From Wolinella sp052170135 (GTDB lineage Bacteria > Campylobacterota > Campylobacteria > Campylobacterales > Helicobacteraceae): 31,117 nt of DNA. The stretch lies in assembly GCA_052170135.1 (NCBI GenBank), contig JBQNBC010000016.1, positions 1-31,117 on the forward strand, written 5' to 3'. Below are positions 1 to 7,578 of this stretch, piece after piece; the first letter of the stretch is position 1, and the number at the start of each line of letters is the position of its first letter. Below the pieces are notes generated by a model. The model worked only from the letters and a program-made list of their open reading frames with translations. It made no database searches and was not told the origin of the DNA. Position numbers and translations under genes: made by a program.

Positions 1-817
1 GATAAAGTCTCAAAAGGGTACCCAAATCAGCGTAAAATTCTCGTAACTCATCACGACTTTTCACCATACTATCAATCGCTGTGCTAGCAGAATCAAGCAC
101 ACTCTGCGAATTTTTTAGATTCTTCTCTAGCTCAGATATGTTATCTTTATAATTTTCCTGCCAAGTAATCATGTTTAGTGTTGCGGCATTTAACTGCTTG
201 AAGTTATCACCAAACTGCTCGCTAAGATTGTTGTTAAAATCCGAAATCACACGCTCAAGCGCATTAACAATCTCTGCACTAGCACCACGTGAAAGCTGCG
301 TAAATGCCGCATCTAGTGTATCTTTTAGCTCATGTAATCGAGAATTAAGAATTAAAAATAGTCGCTCACCTCGTTCGCTTTCTGCACGCTCGATTCTCTC
401 TAGCATCTTTCCTTGCGTTTCTAGCAGATCTGGAATACGCGATAAATGTGCCAAGTGATCAAGATTTTCCACCTTTAGCGTGATATATTCAAGCGATTCC
501 TCGCTACCACTTTTTATACTCTCACCTTTTTGCAAAATGGATAGCAAAATAGCAAGCCCCATACCAAGAATCGACGTATAAAAAGCAACTTTCAATCCCT
601 CTAAAAGCAATGGAACAGAATCCTCGATCTTTGTTGTGTCAAACTCCCAAAGCCCGATAAAAATTCCGACAAATGTACCAAGTACGCCCGCACTCATAAT
701 GATGGATTTAAAATCTCTGTGTGTCACACTCCCAAAACTACGATGATCGCGCCATGCAAGCCACACCATGATAAATGTAAAAAAACCATTTACAATCAGT
801 CCAAAATCAGCACTCAA
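1..817 (-). CDS. ZorA-like MotA/TolQ/ExbB proton-channel protein with long coiled-coil tail (partial, 3' end beyond window)
   Basis: I read this frame directly from the minus strand. It has no stop before the window edge, so only the first 272 codons are visible. The start is a TTG at 817 that overlaps the stop of the upstream 51-aa gene (ATTGA), with AGGAG 6-7 nt before it. Three hydrophobic segments are visible: near residues 5-22, 39-55 (containing GVLGTFVGIFIG) and 72-96 (LLLEGLKVAFYTSILGMGLA). They match the MotA/TolQ/ExbB channel signature. From about residue 100 the sequence becomes charged and heptad-like, as in a long cytoplasmic coiled coil. This layout is like ZorA, the motor subunit of Zorya anti-phage systems. 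ExbB and TolQ are much shorter and lack such a tail. Assignment to the channel superfamily is strong; a ZorA function is inference, because the ZorB partner would lie outside the window. Confidence 0.75.
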   Translation of the reverse strand, partial: MSADFGLIVNGFFTFIMVWLAWRDHRSFGSVTHRDFKSIIMSAGVLGTFVGIFIGLWEFDTTKIEDSVPLLLEGLKVAFYTSILGMGLAILLSILQKGESIKSGSEESLEYITLKVENLDHLAHLSRIPDLLETQGKMLERIERAESERGERLFLILNSRLHELKDTLDAAFTQLSRGASAEIVNALERVISDFNNNLSEQFGDNFKQLNAATLNMITWQENYKDNISELEKNLKNSQSVLDSASTAIDSMVKSRDELREFYADLGTLLRLY

Positions 818-969
818 TACTCACTCCTTTTATCCTCAAGCCACTCAGGTCGCTCTATTTGTGTGCGATTCTTACTAGCTCTATGGATAAAAAATCTCAC
901 CACAAGCATAATGACCGTAAATGTTAAAAATGCCGAAAATATCGTCCCTAAGTCGTAATTACCACCCAT
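814..969 (-). CDS. 51-aa single-pass membrane protein in the exbB-exbD/ZorA-like cluster
   Basis: This small ATG-started ORF has an AAGGAG site about 5 nt upstream and encodes 51 residues. Residues about 8-27 are hydrophobic (TIFSAFLTFTVIMLVV), followed by a basic stretch (RFFIHRASKNR) and a charged C-terminus. It therefore probably has one transmembrane helix with the positive end in the cytoplasm. Its stop overlaps the TTG start of the ZorA-like gene, which suggests translational coupling, and it begins 25 nt downstream of exbD. I do not recognise the family. Its position between an ExbBD pair and a larger channel protein suggests an accessory subunit or assembly factor, but that is inference from context. 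Confidence 0.7.
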   Translation of the reverse strand: MGGNYDLGTIFSAFLTFTVIMLVVRFFIHRASKNRTQIERPEWLEDKRSEY

Positions 970-994
970 GCTTGCTCCTTTTCTTATTTCTTGA

Positions 995-1378
995 CTATTT
1001 GCTTTGCTTTGTAACTATTGTGAGATTATCCAGCCCGGCATCCTGGAATATACCAAGAAGTATCACAAAGCTTTCAAACTGACTTTGGGCGTCACCTCGT
1101 ATCAGCACTGGTGTATCTTTATCCAAAGTAGAAACAATGCGCGCAAGCTCTGCTTTAGCAATCAATTCTTTGCCAAAAAAGTACTCACCTTTTTCGGATA
1201 TACTAAACTCCTGCTCGCTGATTTTGCTGAGACTCGTGCCACTTTCAGACTTTGGCAAAGAGATAGGAATCTGCCCTTGCGCAACAAATGTGGCACTTGT
1301 GAGCACAATCACAAGAAGGACAAGCATAATGTCGATAAATGGGACTATATTAACCCCGCCGATTTGCTTAGGAATCAT
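995..1378 (-). CDS. exbD: ExbD/TolR family proton-channel accessory protein
   Basis: The 127-aa product starts at the ATG at 1378 and overlaps the 3' end of exbB by 11 nt. The N-terminus holds the family's single transmembrane helix with the conserved membrane aspartate (VPFIDIMLVLLVIVL, near residues 10-24). A periplasmic domain follows, with a predicted fold typical of ExbD/TolR. Family role: with ExbB it forms a proton-motive-force-driven stator that energises a periplasmic partner such as TonB. No tonB gene follows; the next genes are a small membrane protein and the ZorA-like channel. The open frame extends upstream to 1423, but that extension lies inside exbB, and the ExbD homology begins at MIPKQIGG. 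Confidence 0.85.
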   Translation of the reverse strand: MIPKQIGGVNIVPFIDIMLVLLVIVLTSATFVAQGQIPISLPKSESGTSLSKISEQEFSISEKGEYFFGKELIAKAELARIVSTLDKDTPVLIRGDAQSQFESFVILLGIFQDAGLDNLTIVTKQSK

Positions 1379-1796
1379 GCAAAATATCCCACTGAGCAAG
1401 CAAAACCTCGCTCTTTCGCACAAGTAAATTATAGAAAACTACCGCTGGAATCGCAACTAAAAGCCCAAAGGCTGTTGCCTTTAGCGCAAGTGCTAATCCA
1501 GTCATAATAGCTGAAGAATCAGCAACGCCTCTCGCACCAATCTCCATAAATGTCATCATAATACCAAAGACAGTCCCTAAAAGCCCTACATACGGGGCAT
1601 TTGAGCCAATGGTTGCAATTATTGTTAGTCTCTTGCTTAGGTCTATTTCTAGCTCTTTGCGCTTTGTATATAGCTGAAGCTTGATATAGTGAAAAAATAG
1701 CAATCGCTCAATCACAGCCCACACCATAACAATGCTCAAAAGCCCAAGCACACCCAGCACGCCATAATCTACAATCTCTTTTAGATAATGCTCCAT
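1368..1796 (-). CDS. exbB: ExbB/TolQ family proton-channel protein
   Basis: The 142-aa product starts at the ATG at 1796, preceded by AAAGGTGG. A longer in-frame extension to 1904 has no family-like residues and is rejected. Three hydrophobic segments are present. The last two carry the ExbB/MotA signature (IGSNAPYVGLLGTVFGIMMTF and GLALALKATAFGLLVAIPAVVFYN). The length is close to the short ExbB proteins of Helicobacter and shorter than E. coli ExbB or TolQ. It is the first gene of the set exbB-exbD-51-aa ORF-ZorA-like gene. Its product should form the ion-conducting ring around ExbD in the inner membrane. Which outer-membrane process it energises cannot be read from this window. Confidence 0.85.
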   Translation of the reverse strand: MEHYLKEIVDYGVLGVLGLLSIVMVWAVIERLLFFHYIKLQLYTKRKELEIDLSKRLTIIATIGSNAPYVGLLGTVFGIMMTFMEIGARGVADSSAIMTGLALALKATAFGLLVAIPAVVFYNLLVRKSEVLLAQWDILHDS

Positions 1797-1994
1797 GCGC
1801 CACCTTTTGAAGTTTAAAATCAGTAAGCTATGCAGAAAATGCCTAAAATTATATTGTAAGTTACAAAGAGATGTATGCACATTACATAAACTGCTAAAAA
1901 CCACCGAAGCCAGACGATACCATAAGAATCTCAGCTAAAAATATATGCCTTATCGGATAGATTCTTCACACTTTACACGCCAAAGCACATAAAC

Positions 1995-2462
1995 CTACAC
2001 GGATACATTTTCGTATCTATCGATCTCCTCTTTAGGAAACATTGCCTCAAGCGATAAAATAGCAACGATACCAAAATCACCGCGAATCATGTAGCTAATG
2101 CAACTAGAATCGATTTTAGTATTAAATTTTGGCGTAACTGAAAGATGCTTCTCATCTGTGCTAATAGCCTCCGCAACCCTGTCTACGACAAGCCCAATAC
2201 TAACACAATCAAGCGTAACGACAATGATTGAAGTATGCATATCTGGCTCTTTTGGAGCAAGCGAGAATCGAAGCCTCAAATCCAATACAGGTATGATATT
2301 ACCACGCAGGTTCATCACACCTCGTACATATGCTGGGGTTTTTGGGATTTTAGTTGTCTTTACCCACGAGATAATCTCCTTAACATGGAGAATCTCAACC
2401 CCGTAATACTCATCATCAATAAAAAAAGTCAGGAATCTAAGCCCGTGCTCGATCCTATCCAC
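1995..2462 (-). CDS. CheW-like chemotaxis coupling protein
   Basis: This 155-aa protein is a single CheW domain (FLTFFIDDEYYGVEIL near the start; VRGVMNLRGNIIPVLDLR near residues 46-63; GLVVDRVAEAI near 90-100). CheW domains link chemoreceptors to the CheA kinase. The start is GTG at 2462, two bases after the stop of the upstream receiver gene, with only a weak GGGAT before it, so coupled translation is likely. The pair encodes the two parts of a CheV protein (CheW plus receiver) as separate genes and in reverse order. It may be a dedicated or additional CheW, because Helicobacter usually keeps its main cheW beside cheA and cheV elsewhere (from memory). Confidence 0.85.
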   Translation of the reverse strand: MDRIEHGLRFLTFFIDDEYYGVEILHVKEIISWVKTTKIPKTPAYVRGVMNLRGNIIPVLDLRLRFSLAPKEPDMHTSIIVVTLDCVSIGLVVDRVAEAISTDEKHLSVTPKFNTKIDSSCISYMIRGDFGIVAILSLEAMFPKEEIDRYENVSV

Positions 2463-2464
2463 GG

Positions 2465-2851
2465 CTAAATCCCAAGCAACATTCGTATTGATTTTGTAAG
2501 CTTTAATGCTTCAAATGGCTTCACCATCCAGCCTGTTACACCTATTGCCTTACCACGACTTTTCATCTCAGCAGAACTCTCAGTAGTGAGCACAAGAATA
2601 GGCTTATTCCTGAGATTTTCGAGCTTTTTTAGTGCCTCTGAAAGATCTAGTCCACTCATTTGTGGCATGTTTATATCGCTAATCAATAAATCGTAGTTAA
2701 GCCTACCCTCTTGCGCATCTTTTAATAGCTCCTCGGGATTATAATACGATACAAACTCAATTTCACCGCGCTCTACCATCTCCTCGACCACCATCTGCGC
2801 AGTTGCTACAATTGTCTTTGAATCATCCACAATCACTACGCGCTTTGTCAT
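2465..2851 (-). CDS. Single-domain response regulator (CheY-like)
   Basis: This 128-aa receiver domain has all canonical residues: acidic pair D9/D10, phosphoacceptor D59 (LISDINMPQMSG), T89/T90 and K111 (VKPF). It has no output domain. The ATG at 2851 is preceded by AAGGAG about 8 nt upstream. It is clearly different from the second cheY in this window (19088-19465), whose surroundings match the standard cheY1 locus. Being paired with a CheW gene suggests it is a phosphate sink or adaptation modulator in chemotaxis, as the receiver of CheV is thought to be. That role is inference. Confidence 0.85.
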   Translation of the reverse strand: MTKRVVIVDDSKTIVATAQMVVEEMVERGEIEFVSYYNPEELLKDAQEGRLNYDLLISDINMPQMSGLDLSEALKKLENLRNKPILVLTTESSAEMKSRGKAIGVTGWMVKPFEALKLTKSIRMLLGI

Positions 2852-2908
2852 ATTTTTAAGCTCCTTCTAAATGCCATAAAACTAAACAACTTCACTAAAA
2901 AATCAAAG

Positions 2909-4027
2909 CTAGATTCTGCATCTTGCATTTTCAAAAATCTCATCAACAGACACAATCACAGACTCAACATCATCATCGCTCATCTCCTGATGACATGGAA
3001 TAGACAGCTCAGAAAGATAAAAATCATCAGCAACCCTAAGCTCAAGCTCCGGAGAAATTCCCTTGTAAAGCGATAGTGTATGAATTGGCTTATAATGCAC
3101 TTGCACGCCAAAGCCACGCTCATGAAACGCCATATATATATCCTCTTTTGCACACCACAACTCACGATTTAAAAAAATCGGATACAGATGGTGCGAGCTT
3201 TTACCACTAGGATTCCTCTTTAGTGTGAAGAAATAACAAGAATCCTTAAAGGCCTCATCATAACGAGCCGCAATCTCAGCTCTGCGCGCAATAAAAGAAT
3301 CCAAACGATGTAACTGAGATAATCCAAGCGCTGCGGCAAAATCGCTCATTCTAAAATTAAAGCCAAACTCCTCAACATCGCTATTCCAGAGATGCTTTTT
3401 TACCACGCCGTGGCTCCTGATACGCTTTGCACGCTCATAAATCACGACATCATTACACAAAAGCGCACCACCCTCACCCGTTGTAATAGGCTTAATGGCA
3501 TGAAAACTAAAAATGGTAGCATCCGCCTGAGTACCAACCTTTGCTCCGCAAAACTCAGCACCGATAGAGTGTGAACTATCAGAAATAAATGCTAAACCAT
3601 GTTCTTTTGCAATAGCCGAAATCGCCTCAAATGCGACCGGATTCCCAGAGAAATCAACCGAAACAATCGCTTTTGTCTTTTTAGTAATCATGGATAAAAT
3701 CTTACGCTCATCGATATTTCCATCTATTTTCACATCACAAAATCGAGGAATCGCACCCAGAGCAAGAATCATATTTGCAGTCGCTACAAAACTAATAGGT
3801 GTCGTAATAACCTCATCTCCAGCACAGATACCAGCCGCGGCATAAGCACAATAAAGGGCAGAAGTCGCCGAATTCATAGCTAGTGCATACTTTGCACCAC
3901 TATAAGCACATAGAGCAGCTTCAAACTCCTCTACACGCGGTCCCTGTGTAAGAAACGAACTGGCAAGCGCACCAGCAACCGCATCAATATCTTCAGCTGA
4001 TATAGACTGCCTACTATAAGGAATCAC
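2909..4027 (-). CDS. pseC: UDP-4-amino-4,6-dideoxy-N-acetyl-beta-L-altrosamine transaminase (pseudaminic acid synthesis)
   Basis: This 372-aa PLP-dependent DegT/DnrJ/EryC1-family aminotransferase carries out the second step of CMP-pseudaminic acid synthesis, adding the C4 amino group to the keto sugar made by PseB. Pseudaminic acid decorates flagellin in Helicobacter and Campylobacter and is needed for filament assembly. Visible motifs: SSFLTQGPRVEEFE (24-37), MNSATSALY (51-59), ISDSSHSIGAEF (148-159) and the PLP lysine K179 in FHAIKPITTGEGG. Length and sequence match H. pylori PseC as I remember it. The start is GTG at 4027, one base beyond the flagellin stop, so the two genes are probably cotranscribed and coupled. 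Confidence 0.92.
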   Translation of the reverse strand: MIPYSRQSISAEDIDAVAGALASSFLTQGPRVEEFEAALCAYSGAKYALAMNSATSALYCAYAAAGICAGDEVITTPISFVATANMILALGAIPRFCDVKIDGNIDERKILSMITKKTKAIVSVDFSGNPVAFEAISAIAKEHGLAFISDSSHSIGAEFCGAKVGTQADATIFSFHAIKPITTGEGGALLCNDVVIYERAKRIRSHGVVKKHLWNSDVEEFGFNFRMSDFAAALGLSQLHRLDSFIARRAEIAARYDEAFKDSCYFFTLKRNPSGKSSHHLYPIFLNRELWCAKEDIYMAFHERGFGVQVHYKPIHTLSLYKGISPELELRVADDFYLSELSIPCHQEMSDDDVESVIVSVDEIFENARCRI

Positions 4028-4028
4028 A

Positions 4029-4790
4029 CTAACCTAACAATGCGCCAAGCTTGTTTTGTAGCTGCTGAATATTAAAGCTCTGCGCATATAGGGATGCATT
4101 CTCACGCAGTTTTGCACTATTTAGCTCATTATAATTTTCAGCAATATCATTATCTTGTAAATTGGATTCTGCTTGCGTTAAATTCACAACCGTAACCAAT
4201 GAAGAATCCACACGAGATTGAATACCATTTATCGTCGCACCTATATTTGCACGTTCACTTCCTACACGCTCCATAAACCCACGAATAGAATCTTGATTTA
4301 ACACGCTCACGCCCTCTGTGCTTGGAGCATTTAATGTAAAGTCTACAGAAGAATCCTGGGAAGTCGCAAAGCTCATATCGCCACCAAAGATATTTTTACC
4401 GTTATAACTAGCCTGATTCATTGCATCGTTCATACTGCGAGTAAGTGCATTTGCCTCACTCTCTATCATGGCGCGCTGATTGCTATTTAACGCTGGATTT
4501 CCCATTTTTACTGATAACTCACTAAGCTTAGTCGCAGAATCCGTAACGCTACTTAGTGCACCATCTGCGATTTGTAGCATACCAATGGCCTCGTTTGAAT
4601 TTCGCACACCCTGCAATATTGATGAAATCTGACTAACAAGCGCATCTGCACTCACCATGCCTGCGCCATCACTCGAGCTTATAGCACGCTGTGCAGCGAT
4701 ATTTTGCAGTGCTTTTTTCTCCTCGTTCTTGCTCTTTTCAAGATTGTTGCTAATACTTTGATTGATAGCTTGTGACTGTCCAATTTTCAT
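4029..4790 (-). CDS. FlaC-like flagellin homologue
   Basis: This 253-aa protein has flagellin D0/D1-like ends: an N-terminal helix with ALQNIAAQRAISSSDGAGM, then IGMLQIADGALSSVTDSATKLSELSVKM, and a C-terminal helix ending in LQNKLGALLG. It has little variable central region (GKNIFGGDMSF joins the halves). It is about half the length of the filament flagellins FlaA/FlaB and closely resembles Campylobacter FlaC from memory; FlaC is exported by the flagellar apparatus rather than being a main filament subunit. AAAGGAG precedes the ATG. It lies directly upstream of pseC, so a secreted flagellin and an enzyme of flagellin glycosylation share a transcript. An FlgL-type hook-filament protein is less likely because of the short length. 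Confidence 0.8.
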   Translation of the reverse strand: MKIGQSQAINQSISNNLEKSKNEEKKALQNIAAQRAISSSDGAGMVSADALVSQISSILQGVRNSNEAIGMLQIADGALSSVTDSATKLSELSVKMGNPALNSNQRAMIESEANALTRSMNDAMNQASYNGKNIFGGDMSFATSQDSSVDFTLNAPSTEGVSVLNQDSIRGFMERVGSERANIGATINGIQSRVDSSLVTVVNLTQAESNLQDNDIAENYNELNSAKLRENASLYAQSFNIQQLQNKLGALLG

Positions 4791-4846
4791 CTCAAACTCC
4801 TTTTATGTAGTCTATCGCGTCCATGCGAATCTAAACCGTGGCCATA

Positions 4847-6193
4847 TTAAAGCACTTTTTGTTCCAGATACTTCGTGTGTATCTTACTAGCTCTAAAATC
4901 ATCATTTTTCATCATTTTTTTATGGAAAGGAATCGTAGTTCTAACCCCCTCCACGCTAAACTCATCCAAAGCTCTTGCCATACGAGCGATAGCCCTATCT
5001 CGATTCTCACCCCAAACTATAAGCTTACCGATCATAGAATCATAATGCATAGGGACGGTATAGCCAGCATGTGCATGAGAATCCATGCGAACATTGTTAC
5101 CACCTGGAACTATCCACTTGGTAATCTTACCAGGACATGGGAAGAACTTCTCAGGATCTTCGGCTGTGATACGACACTCTATCGCATGCCCACTAAACTT
5201 AATATCATCCTGTTTTGGAAGCTTTTCACCTTCGGCTATGCGTATCATAAGCTCGATTATATCAAGCCCGCTTACCATCTCACTGACTGGATGCTCTACC
5301 TGCAGGCGAGTATTCATCTCCATAAAGTAGAAATTTTGCTTATCATCAAGCAAAAACTCAAACGTCCCAGCCCCCACATATTTTATCGCCTTTGTCGCCT
5401 CAATAGCTGTTTTTAGCAACTTTTCACGTGTTTCAGGTAGCAAAGCCAAAGCTGGCGATTCCTCTATCAGCTTTTGATGGCGTCGCTGGAGAGAACAGTC
5501 ACGCTCGCCGACATGAATGACATTGCCATGCTTGTCTGCCAACACCTGCACTTCGATATGTTTTGGCTTATCAATAAACTTCTCCATGTAAATTGTCCCA
5601 TCGCCAAACGCACTCAACGCCTCGCTCTCAGCGGCTAGGTAGGCATTTGTAAGGTTTTCCTCTTTTTCTACGATTCTCATACCTCGTCCACCGCCACCAG
5701 CAGCAGCCTTAAGTATTACCGGATAGCCTATCTTTTTAGCCTCCTCTTTTGCCTGCTCATATCCATGCACAGCACCATCGCTACCAGGAATCACCGGCAC
5801 ACCAGCTTTTTTCATCACATCCTTTGCCATACTCTTATCGCTCATTAACGCCATGACTTCAGGCGTAGGTCCGATAAATTCAATTCCATGATACTGGCAA
5901 ATCTCAACAAAATTCTGATTCTCACTCAAAAATCCATACCCTGGGAAGATCGCATCAGCCTCAAAAAGTTCAGCAGCAGAGATTATCGCCGGAATATTAA
6001 GGTAGCTTTCACTCGATTTATCGCCACCGATACACACCTTTGCATCAGCCACATCAAGATAGCTAGCCTCTCTATCAGCAGTCGAATAGACTGCAATAGA
6101 GCGCTTGCCCATCTCGCGGATAGTCCGTATCGCACGTAGCGCAATTTCACCGCGATTCGCGATTAAAATCCGCTCAATCTTTCGCTTTTGCAT
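4847..6193 (-). CDS. accC: Acetyl-CoA carboxylase, biotin carboxylase subunit
   Basis: This 448-aa ATP-grasp enzyme carboxylates the biotin on AccB with ATP and bicarbonate, starting fatty-acid synthesis in the cytoplasm. Visible motifs are the N-terminal ILIANRGEIALRAIR, FPGYGFLSEN, the glycine-rich ATP loop (KAAAGGGGRGM), HVGERDCSLQRRHQK, the active-site FMEMNTRLQVEHPVSEM and a C-terminal biotin carboxylase domain. Length is normal for the family. The start ATG directly follows the accB stop (TAAATG). The gene order accB-accC with divergent dcd matches H. pylori. About 56 nt separate its stop from the flagellin gene downstream. Confidence 0.96.
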   Translation of the reverse strand: MQKRKIERILIANRGEIALRAIRTIREMGKRSIAVYSTADREASYLDVADAKVCIGGDKSSESYLNIPAIISAAELFEADAIFPGYGFLSENQNFVEICQYHGIEFIGPTPEVMALMSDKSMAKDVMKKAGVPVIPGSDGAVHGYEQAKEEAKKIGYPVILKAAAGGGGRGMRIVEKEENLTNAYLAAESEALSAFGDGTIYMEKFIDKPKHIEVQVLADKHGNVIHVGERDCSLQRRHQKLIEESPALALLPETREKLLKTAIEATKAIKYVGAGTFEFLLDDKQNFYFMEMNTRLQVEHPVSEMVSGLDIIELMIRIAEGEKLPKQDDIKFSGHAIECRITAEDPEKFFPCPGKITKWIVPGGNNVRMDSHAHAGYTVPMHYDSMIGKLIVWGENRDRAIARMARALDEFSVEGVRTTIPFHKKMMKNDDFRASKIHTKYLEQKVL

Positions 6194-6655
6194 TTAGATT
6201 CTCTCTACTACAAATAGCTTTGAGCCAAACTCAACAGGCTGAGAATCAGAAGGAACAATCTCAAGAATCTTACAATCAAACTCAGCCTCGATCTCATTCA
6301 TAATCTTCATGGCCTCAATAATTGCAAGTGTTTGACCACGCTTGACCTTATCACCAACATTGACATAAGCAGGAGAATCAGGCGATGGACAACGATAAAA
6401 TGTCCCCACCATAGGCGAAGTTACCACATCACCACCGCTCTCCGTGGCTGACTTGCTTAATTCCGCATTCGTTACCGCAACTTGTGCGCTTGGTGCAACC
6501 TGTGGGACTTGAGGCGCTGCAGCCTGATAGACAGGGGCTTGTAGCGCGCTTGGCTTCTCTAACTTGATGCAAAACTCATTTTGAGATATTTGCAACTTTG
6601 ATGCCTCGCTATTATTAAAAACATCTATAAGCTCTTTAATTTCATTGAAATTCAT
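6194..6655 (-). CDS. accB: Acetyl-CoA carboxylase, biotin carboxyl carrier protein
   Basis: This 153-aa protein has an N-terminal helical part, an Ala/Pro/Gln-rich flexible linker (about residues 38-75) and a C-terminal biotinyl domain. The biotin attachment site is K117 in EAMKIMNEIEAE, and VVTSPMVGTFYR opens the domain. I place the start at 6655 (MNFNEIKEL, preceded by AAAGG); the open frame continues to 6691, but the extra 12 residues are not family-like and lie toward the promoter region. It is the first gene of accB-accC and is divergent from dcd. Confidence 0.95.
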   Translation of the reverse strand: MNFNEIKELIDVFNNSEASKLQISQNEFCIKLEKPSALQAPVYQAAAPQVPQVAPSAQVAVTNAELSKSATESGGDVVTSPMVGTFYRCPSPDSPAYVNVGDKVKRGQTLAIIEAMKIMNEIEAEFDCKILEIVPSDSQPVEFGSKLFVVERI

Positions 6656-6710
6656 AGTTATAGCCTTTGCAGAAAGTCTCTCTAACCGCATAGTACGCGG
6701 ATATTCTCGT

Positions 6711-6716
6711 TATAAT
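6711..6716 (+). promoter_or_regulatory. Candidate -10 element for dcd
   Basis: TATAAT preceded by TTCTCGT, about 31 nt before the dcd start codon. No -35 box is evident, which is usual for the housekeeping promoters of this group. The accB promoter must lie on the opposite strand of the same 92-bp divergent interval. Confidence 0.5.
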
Positions 6717-6747
6717 ACCACAACTAAAACCAAAACAAGGGGACTGC

Positions 6748-7308
6748 GTGGGACTCAAAGAGGATAGATGGATACGCGAAATGGCTCTAAAAAAGGCGAT
6801 GATTGAGCCTTTTTGCGAGAATCAAGTTGGTAAGAATGTTGTCAGCTATGGTCTCAGTAGCTATGGATATGATATTCGCGTTAGTAATGAGTTTAAGATT
6901 TTTACAAATATCAATGCAACTGTCGTCGATCCAAAAAACTTCGATTCTGCAAATGTCGTGGATTTCATGGGTGATATCTGTATTGTCCCACCAAACTCAT
7001 TCGCACTTGCGCGCACGATAGAGTATTTCAAAATTCCTCGCAATGTACTTGCAATCTGCCTAGGCAAAAGCACATATGCACGCTGTGGCATCATTGTTAA
7101 CGTCACGCCATTTGAGCCAGAATTCGAGGGGCATATCACCATTGAGATAAGCAACACAACGCCTCTGCCAGCGAAAATCTACGCAAACGAAGGAATCGCA
7201 CAGGTGCTATTTTTAGAAGGCGATAACGATTGCGAAGTGAGCTACAAGGATAAAAAGGGTAAATATCAAAAACAAGAGGGAATCACACTACCGAGAATCT
7301 TGAAGTAG
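6748..7308 (+). CDS. dcd: dCTP deaminase
   Basis: This 186-aa trimeric enzyme deaminates dCTP to dUTP, feeding dTMP synthesis. Visible motifs are SYGLSSYGYDIR (33-44), the catalytic region ICLGKSTYARCGIIVNVTPFEPEFEGHITIEI (about 104-135) with the conserved Glu, and a C-terminal nucleotide-closing tail (KYQKQEGITLPR). Length is normal. The start codon is GTG at 6748 with AAGGGG five nt upstream. It is one of only a few plus-strand genes here and is followed by a gap and then the decayed module. Confidence 0.95.
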   Translation: MGLKEDRWIREMALKKAMIEPFCENQVGKNVVSYGLSSYGYDIRVSNEFKIFTNINATVVDPKNFDSANVVDFMGDICIVPPNSFALARTIEYFKIPRNVLAICLGKSTYARCGIIVNVTPFEPEFEGHITIEISNTTPLPAKIYANEGIAQVLFLEGDNDCEVSYKDKKGKYQKQEGITLPRILK

Positions 7309-7578
7309 GTTGCAGGATTCTCATCTATCGATTCTTTAAAGCAGAAATCAAGAGCTACAGATGTGCGAAAATGTAAGCATTTCAGGCTTGATTCTCGCGC
7401 TCTAGCCCAAATTGGCGCAAAGTCAAAAGCCAAATTTCAGCAAAATACTTTTAGTTTCTCCATCGTTATACAACACACAAAATCACCATCAAAAACAACC
7501 ACAATCCTCTAAAATGCCTTTTAAGAATACACCCTATATAGAAAATAGTAAAAAGACACCCTTAGAAATGTCGGCATA
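7309..7578 (+). other. Intergenic region downstream of dcd
   Basis: I see no gene. An imperfect inverted repeat (AAATTGGC at 7409-7416 and GCCAAATTT at 7429-7437, with one bulged A) followed by TTTT at 7450-7453 could be a weak dcd terminator. The rest is unremarkable AT-rich sequence leading into the first pseudogene. Confidence 0.4.

Noticed and set aside
1004..1507. 167-codon plus-strand ORF opposite exbD/exbB
   Set aside because: It is the antisense shadow of two clear proton-channel genes and resembles no protein.
4812..4835. Possible sigma-28 promoter for the flagellin gene (TTTAGA ... CGATAG on the minus strand)
   Set aside because: The -35 part is poor and the spacing of 12 nt is short for the consensus, so I would not call it.
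4838..5416. 192-codon plus-strand ORF opposite accC
   Set aside because: It lies wholly antisense to a well-supported gene, has no domain-like sequence and no ribosome-binding site.
7369..7437. A 14-codon ORF followed by sequence like GTCAAAAGCC in the leuA leader
   Set aside because: The resemblance to the leader region (GGCG...GTCAAAGCC) is short, there is no Shine-Dalgarno sequence and no amino-acid gene follows.
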